Source: Hyposmocoma kahamanoa
Lineage: Eukaryota; Arthropoda; Insecta; Lepidoptera; Cosmopterigidae
Reading direction: 5' to 3'
Length of the DNA: 64,000 nt
Assembly (NCBI RefSeq): GCF_003589595.1
Contig: NW_020654810.1
Location: 13,347,301 to 13,411,300 of the forward strand
This document shows positions 21,723-33,452 of the stretch, piece after piece. The stretch's first letter is position 1. Every line of letters starts with the position of its first letter. The notes under the pieces were generated by a model. It did not search any database. It was given only the letters and a program-made list of their open reading frames with translations, and was not told the DNA's origin. A program made the translations under genes and the position numbers.

Positions 21723-21907
21723 TTTTTTTTAAGTGACGGGTCGAACATATCGTGCGTCTAGTGGTAAGCGACACGCCTGTTCATAACAGTTGCAGTGCTA
21801 TTCAGAGCTTTAAATCACAAAGATCTGAGGGGCACAGCATAGTGGTTAAATAGGTAAGGCTATACTTCCCTGGAAGAACGCCTTCACAAGGAGCTACTAC
21901 TACTAAA
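21723..21907 (-). repeat. Family A repeat, minus member of an inverted pair
   Basis: Begins with a T-run and AAGTGACGGGTCGAACATAT and ends CACAAGGAGCTACTACTACT. A central block is deleted (GAGGGGCACAG joins to ATAGGTAAGGC). With its neighbour it makes an imperfect fold-back about 400 bp long. Confidence 0.85.
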
Positions 21908-22829
21908 ACTTGGAAAACCTTGGTATCATAAAAAATTACACGAGTATATCTTCCATCCCACACAAAAAAAAATCTTTTTAAAAGGTAAGGAATTACCTTT
22001 TATTTTAACTATTTGTATTGTACACAAACTAATAATGCCAGCAATAAAGGAGAGGAGCATTTTAAGGTGTACAAAGTATATAATTCCCAATTTACCAATG
22101 TTCGAACGTATTGCAATTCAACCTAATTTTTCATTAGGATAATAAGCATCATTGAACAAGTCGCTTGTGCGAGGGATAAACGTTTTGGAGGTTACGAACC
22201 CTTGGCCCGTTTAATTCCGTAAAGTGCAGAAATTGTTGAAAGTGAGAATTCTTTTTGGATGTCACGACGAAGTGTACAAAGGAACAGGAGTCGATGAAAT
22301 CTATAGTCATATTAAGACTTGCGACAATGTTTTCCAAGTAGAATTATTAATACCTTGATTAAAATACCAGTCGGTTACATTAAAGATGGTTACTTAACAA
22401 ATTGTCTTATTTGCTTAACTTAAACATTAACTTAAGCTAAATCGCGAATTTCCAAACAAGATCATGATTTATATTACATTTCAAAAAGCCCCGAAGGATT
22501 CAATACGAACAAAAAACATTGTTTGAAAAAGTTGTGTTTTAGTCTCATCGGAATATAAGTGACGATAAAAAGTGTGGTCGTTGTTACTTTTGAGTTGAAA
22601 AAAGTTACTCAGCAATACAGGAATTCCCTCGACTACTAGAGACTCTACGTGCTAAGAATTACAACCATGCAAAATTATCTAGTAATGTGCTAGGAAGGCT
22701 TCAAGTTGTCTTGGAAGACAAGACGAAGTTTACAAAGCTCTTACCGCAATATAAACGTACAAATATTTCATCCCTTATTCCTATATAAACAACCGTACAA
22801 ATTTTGTGAAATGGTATAAAACGTTTGAA

Positions 22830-23125
22830 CCGACTTTAAAATTAGGAGGAGGATCTCAATTCACAACTGTATTTTTTATATATATATGTTACTCGATTAC
22901 TCCGATATTTGTTACCGATTCGATCGATTTTTGTTTTGTTGAAAAGGAGGTACCTCAATAGAGGTAGCCCCATTCAAATTTGAAGAAAATATTCCACCTG
23001 TAAGGGTGGCAAATCAGCGGATGAATCCGAATTATTGGATTTCACACACTTTCCGTTAACCGATTTCAATAAAGCTTGGCAAATATATTAAAATTTTAAT
23101 AATAGATTAATTCCATAAACTTTTG
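22830..23125 (+). repeat. Family C element, copy 2
   Basis: Starts AACCGACTTTAAAATTAGGA and GGAGGATCTCAATTC, and includes TTTGTTGAAAAGGAGGTACC and CCACCTGTAAGGGTGGC. It ends in ATTCCATAAACTTTTGAGAA, just short of the family terminus. Confidence 0.72.
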
Positions 23126-23144
23126 AGAACATCTTTGAAGGAAT

Positions 23145-23225
23145 TTTTTCTTAGTGTTCTATCTTTGTATTAATAATTATAACAAACTAGTTTAGTATTT
23201 CACAAAAGTAATTGAATGTCAAGAT
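23145..23225 (+). repeat. Family E 3' fragment
   Basis: AGTGTTCTATCTTTGTATTA, ATAATTATAACAAACTAGT and AAAGTAATTGAATG match the tail of the 51.9-kb SINE and the 33.2-kb fragment. No promoter boxes are present. Confidence 0.6.
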
Positions 23226-23421
23226 GGTCAAACAACGTGACATTCAATAAAAATACTTAAAAATTACAATTGTTAAAAGAACATCTCTAGTCAGCTGCTG
23301 GTAGCTGTAAAGGTACCTGGCTGAGTGAAGAAATAGGTCTCTCACAGATGGCGCTGCAACAAAAAAGTTAAAAACCAAAGATCTGCAACAACCACATAGA
23401 AAAATTCGTAAGGTCCGCTAG

Positions 23422-23530
23422 TTCGTTCGTGGCTTAGTTGCCATAGCGTCTGCTACGGTTTGCTGAAAAACGTCGGATCAAAGGATTTTTTTCTTAATGT
23501 TCGATCTTTGTATTTGTAATCATAATTATT
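23422..23530 (+). repeat. tRNA-like SINE, family E, truncated
   Basis: GTTCGTTCGTGGCTTAGTTG contains an A box-like TGGCTTAGTTG. The B box region is decayed (CGTCGGATCAAAGG). It continues through TTTTTTCTTAATGTTCGATC to TTTGTATTTGTAATC and lacks the distal tail. Confidence 0.65.
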
Positions 23531-24378
23531 GAATTAACACCATAGTAAACCAATGATAGAAAGCAGTTTATTAATAATAAAAATGGTTTGTAAATAGCCA
23601 AGTATGCTCTTGAAAAATTACGCTTACAGATTACTTACCACGGCATGATATTTATTGTCCCTATCTTTCATAAGAGCGGTTTCAATAACACAGGTCTTTA
23701 AAATTATAATGAAAGTATAAATTTGGTAGTAAAACTTGGCATAAAGGAAAAAACGCCATTTTTAAGCTAGGTAAACAAGTACTGTGAAAATTCTATTCCC
23801 CGAATAATGAATAAATTTTCTAGAACCTTCACGGTGTATTCTAAGTATGGATATAATAGGTCTGTTTCCTTAGCTGATAAAATGTAAACAGAGGGGTGAA
23901 GCAGGGAAAGCATCGCGTTGTGTGCGCAAAGCGACTCGCTTGGAAAATTAGATACAATACTAAATCCGGTTAGTAGAACGGGATAGTGTTGATTTATGAG
24001 TAATGTCAGAGTGAAATGTGAGATACATATAGGAGATAAAATACAGGGTCTTTCCTCTACCACCATGACCTGCCTTGAACATAGTATGAGCATAAAAAAA
24101 TTGTTTCACAATCTACTTACTTGAATGTTATTTTTTGTCCTTTGTTTCACAAGTAAGTTAATGGATATTTTTGATTAGATCGATAGAATGCTACCTTCCT
24201 AGCAGCATAGTAGTACAATATCTTCCCTACAGTGCAGTAGCTCAACACCTTTGAAGTTCGTGCGACACCGTCGCTTGCTGCTTTGCGCAGATGTGCAAGA
24301 ATTGCTTGTTTATCACACAATGCAAACAAAATGTGATTATTATTATAACGTAATCAAATATTAACAATAATTATTATT
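23531..24378. other. Intergenic stretch, nothing recognised
   Basis: The minus-strand open stretch 23,767-24,093 (108 codons) shows no known domain. It is the longest unexplained open frame here but has no supporting splice or homology signal. Confidence 0.35.
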
Positions 24379-24655
24379 TTTAACCGACTTCAGGAAAAGA
24401 AGATTTTTAAAAGAAGGAGGTTCTCAACTCGACTGCATTTTTTGTATGTACATATGTTACGCCATATTATCCGATATACACCACACGATTTACACGATAA
24501 TCGATTTTGATAATTCTTTTTTGTTGGAAAGAGGGCACCTCAGTAGTGGTCCCGTTTAAATTTGAAGAAAATATCCACCTCTAATGGTGGAAAACTAGGG
24601 GATGAATGATTTTTGAGGTCGGTTTTTTATAGTACTCTATACTGAGATTATTCAG
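24379..24655 (+). repeat. Family C element, copy 3
   Basis: Starts TTAACCGACTTCAGGAAAAG, includes TTTTTTGTTGGAAAGAGGGC and CCACCTCTAATGGTGG, and ends TTTTTGAGGTCGGTTTTTTA plus TAGTACTCTATACTGAGATT. It has both family ends but is shorter than copy 1 through internal loss. Confidence 0.78.
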
Positions 24656-25465
24656 TAAACAATAATGAAATTGTTAAAAAATTGTTAAATATTACTTACG
24701 TAGTTATAAAGTGTTGCACTGCCAAATATTTACGTGACACTTTATTTTTTTTATGTTTTCAGTTTCTTTTATTAAATTCAACATTAAATAAAATGTATTC
24801 GCATTCAGATGAACAGTGTTAAAACGGAAATAGCAGTGTTTTTTATAAATATGTTTTCAATACATGTCCATCCTTCGAAGTGTAAGCCACATACATACAC
24901 ATGCTATTTAATGTTTTTATCTGTCGGTCAGGTCTTTAACAAGCATCTATCCATAACTGGCATTGGAAAGAAGTAGAAATAATAATTTCGGCTGCATTTT
25001 GATTTCTACGGCATAGGAATTAGAATTTATTTTCATAATAGATATTATATAGGTACGTACAAAATTATAGGACTTAACTCGTGTCACGAGGAAATCTATT
25101 AAATTTTATATCCCTGTTGTATTTCGTTGTCGAATTACAACCGTACACAAAACAGTTGTGCACCATTATAGGTATGCGCATAAAACAACTTTCGTTGAAG
25201 TCACTCAACGTATTCAAAAATATTTTAAATCATTCACGTATGTACGTCAACCCTTAGCGCTCGTGACGCAAACTCAGCATAGCCGAAGCCGCCCGAGTCC
25301 CTCGAGTACCCCTTCGTTGCTCTGCGCAAGTTCGCTCGCAACATTCGTTGCGCAACTGTATGATTTGTAAAACTGTGCTTGCAGTATGTCATCGGTGAAT
25401 ATGATTGTGAACTTTTAAGGAAAGAAACGCACACAAACATGTATGTGTAACAAACTCCTAACGTT
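24656..25465. other. Intergenic stretch, nothing recognised
   Basis: A GC-richer patch at 25,245-25,345 (GCCGAAGCCGCCCGAGTCCC) has open frames on both strands but no recognisable protein or splice pattern. Confidence 0.35.
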
Positions 25466-25768
25466 TAGTAGCAATAGAGCTTCTTGTGTGTACGTCCACG
25501 GAAGTACTGCCACCTTGCCTGCTTCTGCCACCAAGCGGTAATGTGAGCTGTGTTCCGGTTTTGAAGGGTAAGGGTGCTGGTGAAATTTCAAGCACATGGG
25601 ACTTGTCAACTTATGTCTCAGGGTCACGGGCGCAGTGGAAGTGTCCCTCAGATTTATGAGATTTGAAGCTATGAGTGGCACTGCAACTGGTATGTATAGG
25701 CGTATCGCTTACCACCAGGCGGTTGACTTGTTCGTCCCGTCACTTGGTATAACAAAAAAAAATATTAT
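25466..25768 (+). repeat. Family A repeat, near full-length
   Basis: Runs from TAGTAGCAATAGAGCTTCTT to CGTCACTTGGTATAACAAAA with all internal blocks. CATTACTGC is lost after AATGTGAG. Confidence 0.9.
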
Positions 25769-25798
25769 CGGCAAGTGTAGTTGTGAACTTTTTATTAA

Positions 25799-25985
25799 TA
25801 ATCTCAGTACAGAATACTAAAAAAACCGACCTCAAAAGTACGTGGAATTACATCTGTTTCCAACAAAAAAGAATCATGAAAATCGGTACACAAATACCGG
25901 AGTTATCGCGTAACATATGTACATACAAAAAAAACATAAAGTCGAATTGAGAACCTCCTCCTTTTTTTGAAGTCGATTAAAAATA
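25799..25985 (-). repeat. Family C element, copy 4, internally deleted
   Basis: Begins AATCTCAGTACAGAATACTA and ends CTTTTTTTGAAGTCGATTAA, the two family termini read on the opposite strand. The middle between GGAATTACATCTG and TTTCCAACAAAAAAGAATC is missing. Confidence 0.78.
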
Positions 25986-26916
25986 AACACTTTTAACGTC
26001 GCGCATTTTTCAACGATTTAAATGTGTTTATTTACGCGATTAATAAAAATAGAAATAGAAACTATTTATTGCAACGCCACATTATAAAAAAGCCACACAA
26101 AAAAAGATAAATAAAACAGAAATAACACAAGAAACAGCGTAACAACATTTAAACAACAAGTTACATAATGCTCTACTGACGTGTGCGGCTGTGGCGTATG
26201 CAAAAGGATCCCATTCAGCTAAAGACACAACCAAGACTAGGCTGTGACGCTGGTTTTCAATGGGTTCTAGTCACAACCCTGACTAGGCTGATTACTACAG
26301 TATTACTTCACCTATATATTATGTGTACGAATAATTATCAAAATTGTGTTTTACTCGATTTAGTGGATAGCGCTAATGGGCAAACCGAACGTTAATGCAG
26401 ACTTTAATTAAAATTATCATACTAATTAGAATTTAATTAGGTCGGAGGTCGCGTGGAAACCACTCGTTATTGTTTATTAAGCAAACTAATTCACCTTTTT
26501 AAATGATGTTACAAAAATGTGTCTAAAACTTTAAAAACACGCTTTTCAAAACCAGTAATAAACACTGTTAAACGGGCAGCATTGTCTGACAGACAGGGTA
26601 ACGTATTTATGGTAGTTAAAATGTTTGCAGTTCGTTGAAGACGTCGTGATGATCCATTAGTGATCTTCGAAAATCAATAGTTTGGAATTTGTATACATTT
26701 TCTGATAATTTATAGAAAAACTTCTACTCTAGCCACCAAAACCATTTTAGTTTTAAAACTATTCTAATAAATCAAATTAAATTTGATATAAAACCTAAAA
26801 CCTAGTATGACGATGCAGCTAGCATGTAATGAGCCATTATTGTGTTTTGTTTTTGATTACGCCATTATTTCAGATCTTTTGGTAATTTTTACCTGTTTAG
26901 GTAAAAAATGTTTGTG
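25986..26916. other. Intergenic stretch, nothing recognised
   Basis: No repeat or gene seen. At 26,225-26,290 there is a short direct repetition of CACAACC(A/C)(A/T)GACTAGGCTG, about 50 bp apart. Confidence 0.4.
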
Positions 26917-27187
26917 AAACCAAGTGACGAACGAACAAGCCGTGCGCCTAAGACACAAAAGCTACAGTGCCACTCAGAGATTTAAATCTCAAAGATCTGA
27001 GGGGCACTGCCACTGCTCCCCGCATCCTGACATAAGTTAACAAGCCCCATGTGCCTGTAATTTCACCGGCACCCTTACCCTTCAAATTCGAGACGCAGTA
27101 ACGCTCACATTACTGCTTGGGGGCAGAAATAGTTAAGGTGGCAGTACTTCCATGGACGAACTCTTTCACAAAGACCTCTACTACTAC
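26917..27187 (-). repeat. Family A repeat, near full-length
   Basis: Runs from AACCAAGTGACGAACGAACA to TTTCACAAAGACCTCTACTA. The A-rich end is eroded. Confidence 0.9.
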
Positions 27188-27840
27188 TTTTCTAAAATTT
27201 CCGGTCTAAAAAGTTTACTACCAGAATTTGCCTTGAATTGTAATGGCCGTAACTCTTGCAACGTCTTCAGAAAAGAAAAAGAATTGACAGGCTTTCCACA
27301 TACTGAAAAGATTTTTTTTAATTTTGCTATATCTAAAAAGAATTTAGACCACTTTGAATACCTCTACCAATAAACTAAATAAAATAAATTTTTAGTAAAG
27401 CAGCGAATCTTTGAATTGTAAGTCTTTTAGATACGTTGACAGCACACCAAAGCTTATGTGACCCTCCTTACTTACTTTCTTTTTGTGTCGATCAATATTT
27501 AACAGACTACGTTAAAATGGCTGATTGTTTGTGCCTATAATTAAGTAGGAATTCAATACAAGTAAATAATATATTGATATCGTTACTTAAAGTTAGTATT
27601 TATGTTATTGTTTAAAATGTGAGGATAGAAATACATTAATGTATGCAATGCGTACCAACGTTGTAATATCAGATTCATGAACAATATTATGTAACACGTG
27701 CACGAACACATTTAGTGTAAGCTTATGGAAAGTAAATTCGTAAAGTGACGTTAGTTGAACGTTAATAAAGTTTTTAAATCATTTTAAGAAGTGATTCTGT
27801 CAATTATTAGAAATAAATCGAAATATTGTGTAAATGTTTG
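27188..27840. other. AT-rich intergenic stretch, nothing recognised
   Basis: The open stretch 27,152-27,373 begins inside the family A repeat and has no family resemblance. Confidence 0.4.
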
Positions 27841-28105
27841 GAGCACTTGGGTTTTTGCGATTGTTACACATAAAAAAATTACTATTTTTATCGATGGAAA
27901 TCGCGTATATTTGTTTTTTTTTTTTAAACAAACCAACGTTTCGGACCCTTTACAGGTTTCATGTCACAGCTGACTAAGATGGTAAAGTTATTCATCAGTT
28001 AATTTTCACTTACAAAAGTTAATAATTAAATATTAAATTTAGATCCGAAAAAATTGTTTCATTTTCTTTTTATAAATGTTTCTCAAGTCATAAGAGTGAA
28101 AAACA
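27841..28105 (+). repeat. Family F element, most complete left end
   Basis: Starts GGAGCACTTGGGTTTTTGCG and ATTGTTACACATA, the outer left end. It then has AATCGCGTATATTTG, AAACCAACGTTTCGGACCCT and TTACAGG, and finishes in a decayed inverted copy of the end (GATCCGAAAAAATTGTTTCA plus TTTTC). This arrangement shows the family is bounded by inverted repeats. Confidence 0.65.
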
Positions 28106-29004
28106 GTGTTGTCCCCTAACAAAGCCTATGGAGCAAACAAATTGTCGCGATATAAATAAAACTGGAAAGAAGTGTCGACATTTTATATCTTTTACCACTA
28201 AATATATTTACCTCGACTTCAAGAAAGTAATACACATCCAGTGGAAAATAGAAATATTATCATATTGCATTTTGTTTTATATTTTAAAGTGAGACTAGCA
28301 ATTATTTTATCAAGGTAGGGTATTTAGAGAAGAAGTTTTGTAAATGTAAGTAAAAACATAACTATTTCGTTTTCATTTTTATTTTTAATCATTCAACTAT
28401 TTTAGAGGGAGGTATTATCTACTTTATATATGTAAGTATGTAAACACTTTATTGTACCACAAAGACTACAAAAAGGGAACCTCTGAAAACCCGACCAAAG
28501 GTGATTGACCTGAGCTTGGAGAAGGTTCCACGTAAGAGCAGCATTCACAGTGAACGAGTTCGACTATTTTTGGGCGTGAGGGGTGGGGAGGTAAGAGGAG
28601 GGGGAAATTAGTGCTGGAACACAGGCGGTCACCCACAACCTGACAGTATTGAAAATATCTCGAAAATAATCAGGCAAGAAATAATTAATAGAGAAAACAT
28701 TAAGCGTGAGTACTTTCTACGGAGACGAACAGGGGAACTTTAACAGAACCTTAGAAAAAAGTATGTAAAGTAGGAAAGGAATTTTCTATTTGAAGGAATG
28801 AAGCGATGCATAAATTTTACGCCTTACAACGGCGACGTACTCCGACCAAGAGCGACTCTGATCTATTAAGATGTTCAAATATTTAACCGAAGAGTAAAAA
28901 GGAATTATGATGTTATTCAGCAATAAATTGAATATCACCATAGATCCCAACTGGGAAATAGAGTGACGACTACCAATTATTATGGCTTGGGACTTATACA
29001 TACT
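28106..29004. other. Intergenic stretch with a possible LINE 3' scrap
   Basis: TAAACACTTTATTGTACCAC at about 28,441 read on the minus strand gives GTGGTACAATAAAGTG, a 3'-end style common to lepidopteran LINEs and also seen at 40.6 kb. Nothing else was recognised. Confidence 0.35.
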
Positions 29005-29307
29005 TAGTAGCAGCTTAGAGCTCCTTGTAAAAGAGTTCGTCCAATTAATTATTGCCACCTTACTTATTACTGCCGTCAAGCGGTAATATGAACAATACTG
29101 CATTCCGGTTTTGGAGGGTAAAGGTATTTAAAGGCACATGGAACTTGTTAACTTACGTCGCAGGGTGAGGGGCGCAGTAACAGTGCCCCTGCGATGTTTG
29201 CGGTTTAAAGCTCTGGGTGGCACTGCAAGTGCTAGGGACAGGCGTGTCGCTTACCATTACGCGCACGCCATGTTCGTCCCTTCACTTACTATCATAAAAA
29301 AAATCTC
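29005..29307 (+). repeat. Family A repeat, near full-length
   Basis: Runs from TTAGTAGCAGCTTAGAGCTC to TTCACTTACTATCATAAAAA. It is more diverged than average, and the GGTGCTGGTGAAATTACAGG block is shortened. Confidence 0.88.
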
Positions 29308-29494
29308 TAGCTATCTCTGTAGTTATTTACCCATATCAAAACCGATTGCAAGTCGACTACGTTACGACTCAATATGCAGCAGATTCAACATCCTCATTAA
29401 AACGCACGGAATTAAAGCGGTCAGAAAAAGTTTTATGTCATGCAATAAGAACGAAAGACACGTTGTGTGTTTCATAGTCATTTAATCGGTTTGC

Positions 29495-29690
29495 TGCGAA
29501 TTTCCTATCACGACCGATACAGCAATGACGACCGAACGCAACCGAAAACGTCCATGACTCCGATCGCGTCCACATAGCGCCGACGATGATGGCTGATCGC
29601 AAGTGAAGACGTCCAAATGGGCCCGTACAGCGCTTTCGACGTCTGAAGGCAGCCGAATAGGTCCGAATGGATGTATGAATGAAAATGCAT
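29495..29690. repeat. Unclassified GC-richer tract with reiterated GTCC/CCGA words
   Basis: The tract has several variations of CGTCCA(C/A)ATAGCG and CCGAA(T/A)(A/G)GGTCCG. Examples are ACGTCCATGACTCCGATCGC, GCGTCCACATAGCGCC and GACGTCCAAATGGGCCCGTA. Three overlapping minus-strand open frames of 60-100 codons arise from this composition and do not resemble proteins. It may be a MITE or decayed tandem repeat. Confidence 0.4.
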
Positions 29691-31178
29691 TGAAACCTTC
29701 CTTCCCTATAGTCCCGTTTATTAAAGAATTGTAAATGCACATGTTCTCTCAGAGACTGAAGAACAATTTATTTTAGCATATTAACTTTAAACAACGCTGA
29801 TTATACGATATGTCCGACTCAAACTACAGTGATCAAGTTTTCAAATATAATATTTGGAAGGAAATCGGAAAACTGATGGGAATGACCCATAGTAGATCAC
29901 CTTAATGGGTCAAATATAATACAACATGATGGGCTCTAGGCGATTCGATGCCAATAAGTATGGTGGCCATCTCAATTGATAATATATTTCCTTTTCTTTA
30001 GGGGTAATAAGAATATATGCTTCGTCTCAAAATGTACTTCATCACTTTTAAAAAAAGTACTACGTAGAGTACTGTATTCGATTCGGTAATGTACTAATGC
30101 AATGCAACTTATTATTTTATATAGCACTAATTATAATTTTTACATGGAATAGCCACATTTTTTTTCCTCTAAAATCCAAAATATCTTATCTATACCGTAC
30201 AACAGTTTTTGTAATATTGTAATTAATATTGCTTGTCCGTTTACAGTTAATTAAATTTTACTCAGCAACAATAACACTGCGTGTTTTTACGATTGGGTAA
30301 GTAACAACGGTAATAAGAAATTAAAACTAGCGCGTTTTTAGCTGAAACTTTTTAATAGTTTGATAGTGGGTGTTTGTCATTTTAATCTATTCATTGCTTC
30401 GAGCCACAATTAACGAACATGATTGCTTCTATTGTTGGCCTGATTCTGAAGTGAAATTAATAAGAACAGTAATAATTTAAGTAATAATATTTAAATCAAA
30501 ACATGCCGTTTCAATGAATAAATTTGTAACTAAAATTTTATCTCCTTTTTTGAAATCAGCAGCATCTCGTTTTAATTGACTTTTAAGTAGGAATATTTAT
30601 AAACATTTTTTTAGATAACATTTTAAGCGAATGTTTTAATTTTAACCTCCTTGCTGGTAAGGTATAATAAAAGCTTAAATACTAAAACGTAAAACTAGGA
30701 TTAAATATTATGTGAATAAAATTAAGTCCCCGCGGCAAGGTGCCCAAGATGCTTGCAGCGTTCTCCCTTTGTATGGCTATGCTAATGGCAAGGTAGCTGC
30801 CGGCCATTGGGTTTCCCAGTATTTTTTTATAAACTGAAGAATGAATTGTATTGATTAAGAACCACAATTTCAATCATTTTGTTCCATTACTTATACTTTG
30901 TACATAGTTGAAGTTGTCTAAACACCAATTAGTCGTTGATTTAGTTCAATCTTTTATAACTTTTTAATTACCAATGTAACTCTCATTCATAAACCTGCAT
31001 ACATCATCGTGAACATGCAAAACACTTACGCAAATGAAATGTAATATCTACCTATTCAGAGTGGATAAATATGAAACGTGTGATTGTTTATGACATGACG
31101 ACATGTGTACATTTAAAGGAGCTTTACAAAAGGATACGCTTTTTTATGCTTTCTTATTTTGCTAAAACATTTCATTCT
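29691..31178. other. AT-rich intergenic stretch, nothing recognised
   Basis: No repeat family or gene was seen. The minus-strand open stretch 30,682-30,873 has no family resemblance. Confidence 0.4.
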
Positions 31179-31250
31179 ATCGAGTTCTTAGGTTTTCGCG
31201 ATTGTTACACATAGAAAATGAAACTATTTTTCCGGATTTATTTATTTCAT
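31179..31250. repeat. Family F solo terminus
   Basis: TCGAGTTCTTAGGTTTTCGC, GATTGTTACACATAGAAAAT and GAAACTATTTTTCCGGATTT form the best preserved single copy of the family's inverted end. The element core does not follow. Confidence 0.7.
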
Positions 31251-31596
31251 TCTATTTCATATTCGTGTAATACTATTCTGTAATAAATTTGCCCTATAAA
31301 ATACGTAAATTTTCTCATTGTTCAAAACGATTACCTCTATTGTACCTTTATTATATTCGTTCGTGGAATTCGTCGAACGTTTAGCTATATACATATATAA
31401 TATTATATTGAATCTGAGAAGCTTTTGGGGGTTTATTTCCGAGGTATTGGGAAAGCAATCACGTCATGTGTGATATATACGAGTATAACATACAGCTGAA
31501 AGTTTAGCTTTGCTTTAGAAATTATATTACAGGTACTAAATTTGCCTCCAGTACATTTATTTATTATGTAAAGGCATGCAATTTTCTATACTTAAT

Positions 31597-31849
31597 TACA
31601 TTACCCATTTCTGCCGGCAAGCAATAATGTGAGCATTACTGCGTTTCAGTTTTGAAGGGTAAGGGTGCTGGTGAAATTACAGGCACAGGGAACTTTTCAA
31701 CTTACGTCACAAGGTGATGGGCGTAGTGGCTGTGCCCCTCAGATCTTAGCGATTTAAAGCTCTGAGTGGCACTGCAACTGTTATGAACAGGCGTGTCGCT
31801 TACCATCAGGCGCACGACTTTTTCGTCCCGTACTTGATATCATAAAAAA
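31597..31849 (+). repeat. Family A repeat, slightly 5'-truncated
   Basis: Starts at ACATTACCCATTTCTGCCGG and ends TCGTCCCGTACTTGATATCA plus an A-run. It is otherwise one of the cleanest copies. Confidence 0.9.
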
Positions 31850-33164
31850 ATACTTATCAGGTTTTGCCCAATGTTTCACTCATACAAGAGAAAGATTATT
31901 TTCCTGTTAACTGTCGTCGAAACCCACGTAGCACAAAAATTGACAGGAACAAAATAAGCATAATTCAACTATACTCAGCCAAACATTAGCGATATAATGA
32001 ATTTGGATAACACTTCTATTTTTTTAACCTAAATACGTGTAACTAAAAGAAAAGTTTGGGTTTATGAATAAACCCACCGTGTGACTTCACACAACTGAGC
32101 TACTATTAACTTGGGTCGAGAACACCGAAGTTGGGTTTTTATAGTCAGCTTCGCTAACAACGCAAAGCTTAAACAAATTTATGTTCTAGTGCTGTAAAAT
32201 CCTAATTAAACTTCTCCGAATAAAATTATTAAGCGTCAATAAAGAAATTAGATATCAACAATATACCTACATTTTCTGTTTAGAAAAATGAGTCTAGACT
32301 TTAGTACGTTTGTCCACAATATCACCGGAGGATGTACATGTGAGCTTCAAATAAGGACACACTTTCACATGAAATGGTCAAAATTTATTACGAGATAAAA
32401 AGAAGAAGCAAGTTGGAATTATAGAAGGCACAAACACATATACCAGCAACAGGTACGTGATAAACGGAGCCTGTTACAAATGGTGTCGTTCCTTTGCACT
32501 TATGGCTTCCGTTAATTCTCTTTATTGTAAGTAATGAGAAGATGTAACGTACACATTTTGTTTGTTTATGAGGATAATTCTTTATTTAAAAGACAATATC
32601 TTACTCACGTTCATGACAATATTTTGTTTATGGCATTAATACCAAATTGGACTTGGAAAACCGCTAGTCGCAAAGAATAAAAAACATCATAATCACCATT
32701 AGGCGATTCGTTTATATTAGTTTATATTTGATATTATGAACATTAGTTCATAATATACTTTTGCCCATATTATTACCTTATCACGAACTTACGGATTTGG
32801 TAGTATGAAAGATCTCAACTTTGAAACAAGGCCATTCGTCTGGATAAAACGAAAGCATGTAGAAAAAAGGTTGAAATCTTTTGTAACTCTATTAAGTCTA
32901 AACTAGCTCAGAAGAAAGTAAATGAATATTAATTCAAAGATCGAACACAGTGAAAAAATTCTGGATTCGAATCAACGTCTTCTAGCCAACTTGTTGAGTG
33001 TGTGCGTTAAAACTGTGCCAGACTTTACGAATTTTTCTATGTGCTTGTTGCTTTCTTCTTCTATGTCATCTTTGTTTTGGTACGATATTGTAACGACTTT
33101 TTTGCCGTAGCGTACAATTATTTATATTTCATATTCCTTACAGAATTATATTATTACGGTATTT
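31850..33164. other. AT-rich intergenic stretch, nothing recognised
   Basis: The open stretch 32,922-33,110 has no known domain. No repeat family was recognised. Confidence 0.4.
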
Positions 33165-33167
33165 ATT

Positions 33168-33238
33168 ATCTGCAGTAATAATTATAACAAACTAGTGGAG
33201 TAATTTTAATAAAAATAATTGAATAAGGTGGTGGTGAC
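33168..33238 (+). repeat. Family E 3' fragment
   Basis: TAATAATTATAACAAACTAG and TGGAGTAATTTTAATAAAAA plus TAATTGAAT match the tail of the 51.9-kb SINE. Confidence 0.6.
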
Positions 33239-33402
33239 GTTGGTGGTGAAACATCTTGGTATTTCAATAACTTAAATTACGAAGTACATGATGTTAAGAT
33301 TGAGATGTCCACGGTGAACGGACTCTGTCCCATTTGATCCATCCGTGACAGTGATTTCATTAGCATACGTACATACATTAAAGCATATTCTGCGCTACGC
33401 AG

Positions 33403-33452
33403 AGAAAATACATATGTAAGCGAGGCTATCCTCGCTTATATATGTATTTTCT
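33403..33452. repeat. 23-bp near-perfect hairpin, 4-nt loop
   Basis: AGAAAATACATATGTAAGCG plus AGG is followed after CTAT by its reverse complement with a single mismatch. The stem is long enough to resemble a precursor hairpin of a small RNA, but the loop is unusually tight for an animal pre-miRNA and no expression evidence is available. Confidence 0.75.

Noticed and set aside
23767..24093. 108-codon minus-strand open frame
   Set aside because: No domain, splice signal or repeat link could be found, so it is not reported as a gene.
29138..29485. 115-codon plus-strand open frame
   Set aside because: Its first half is a family A repeat and the rest has no family resemblance.
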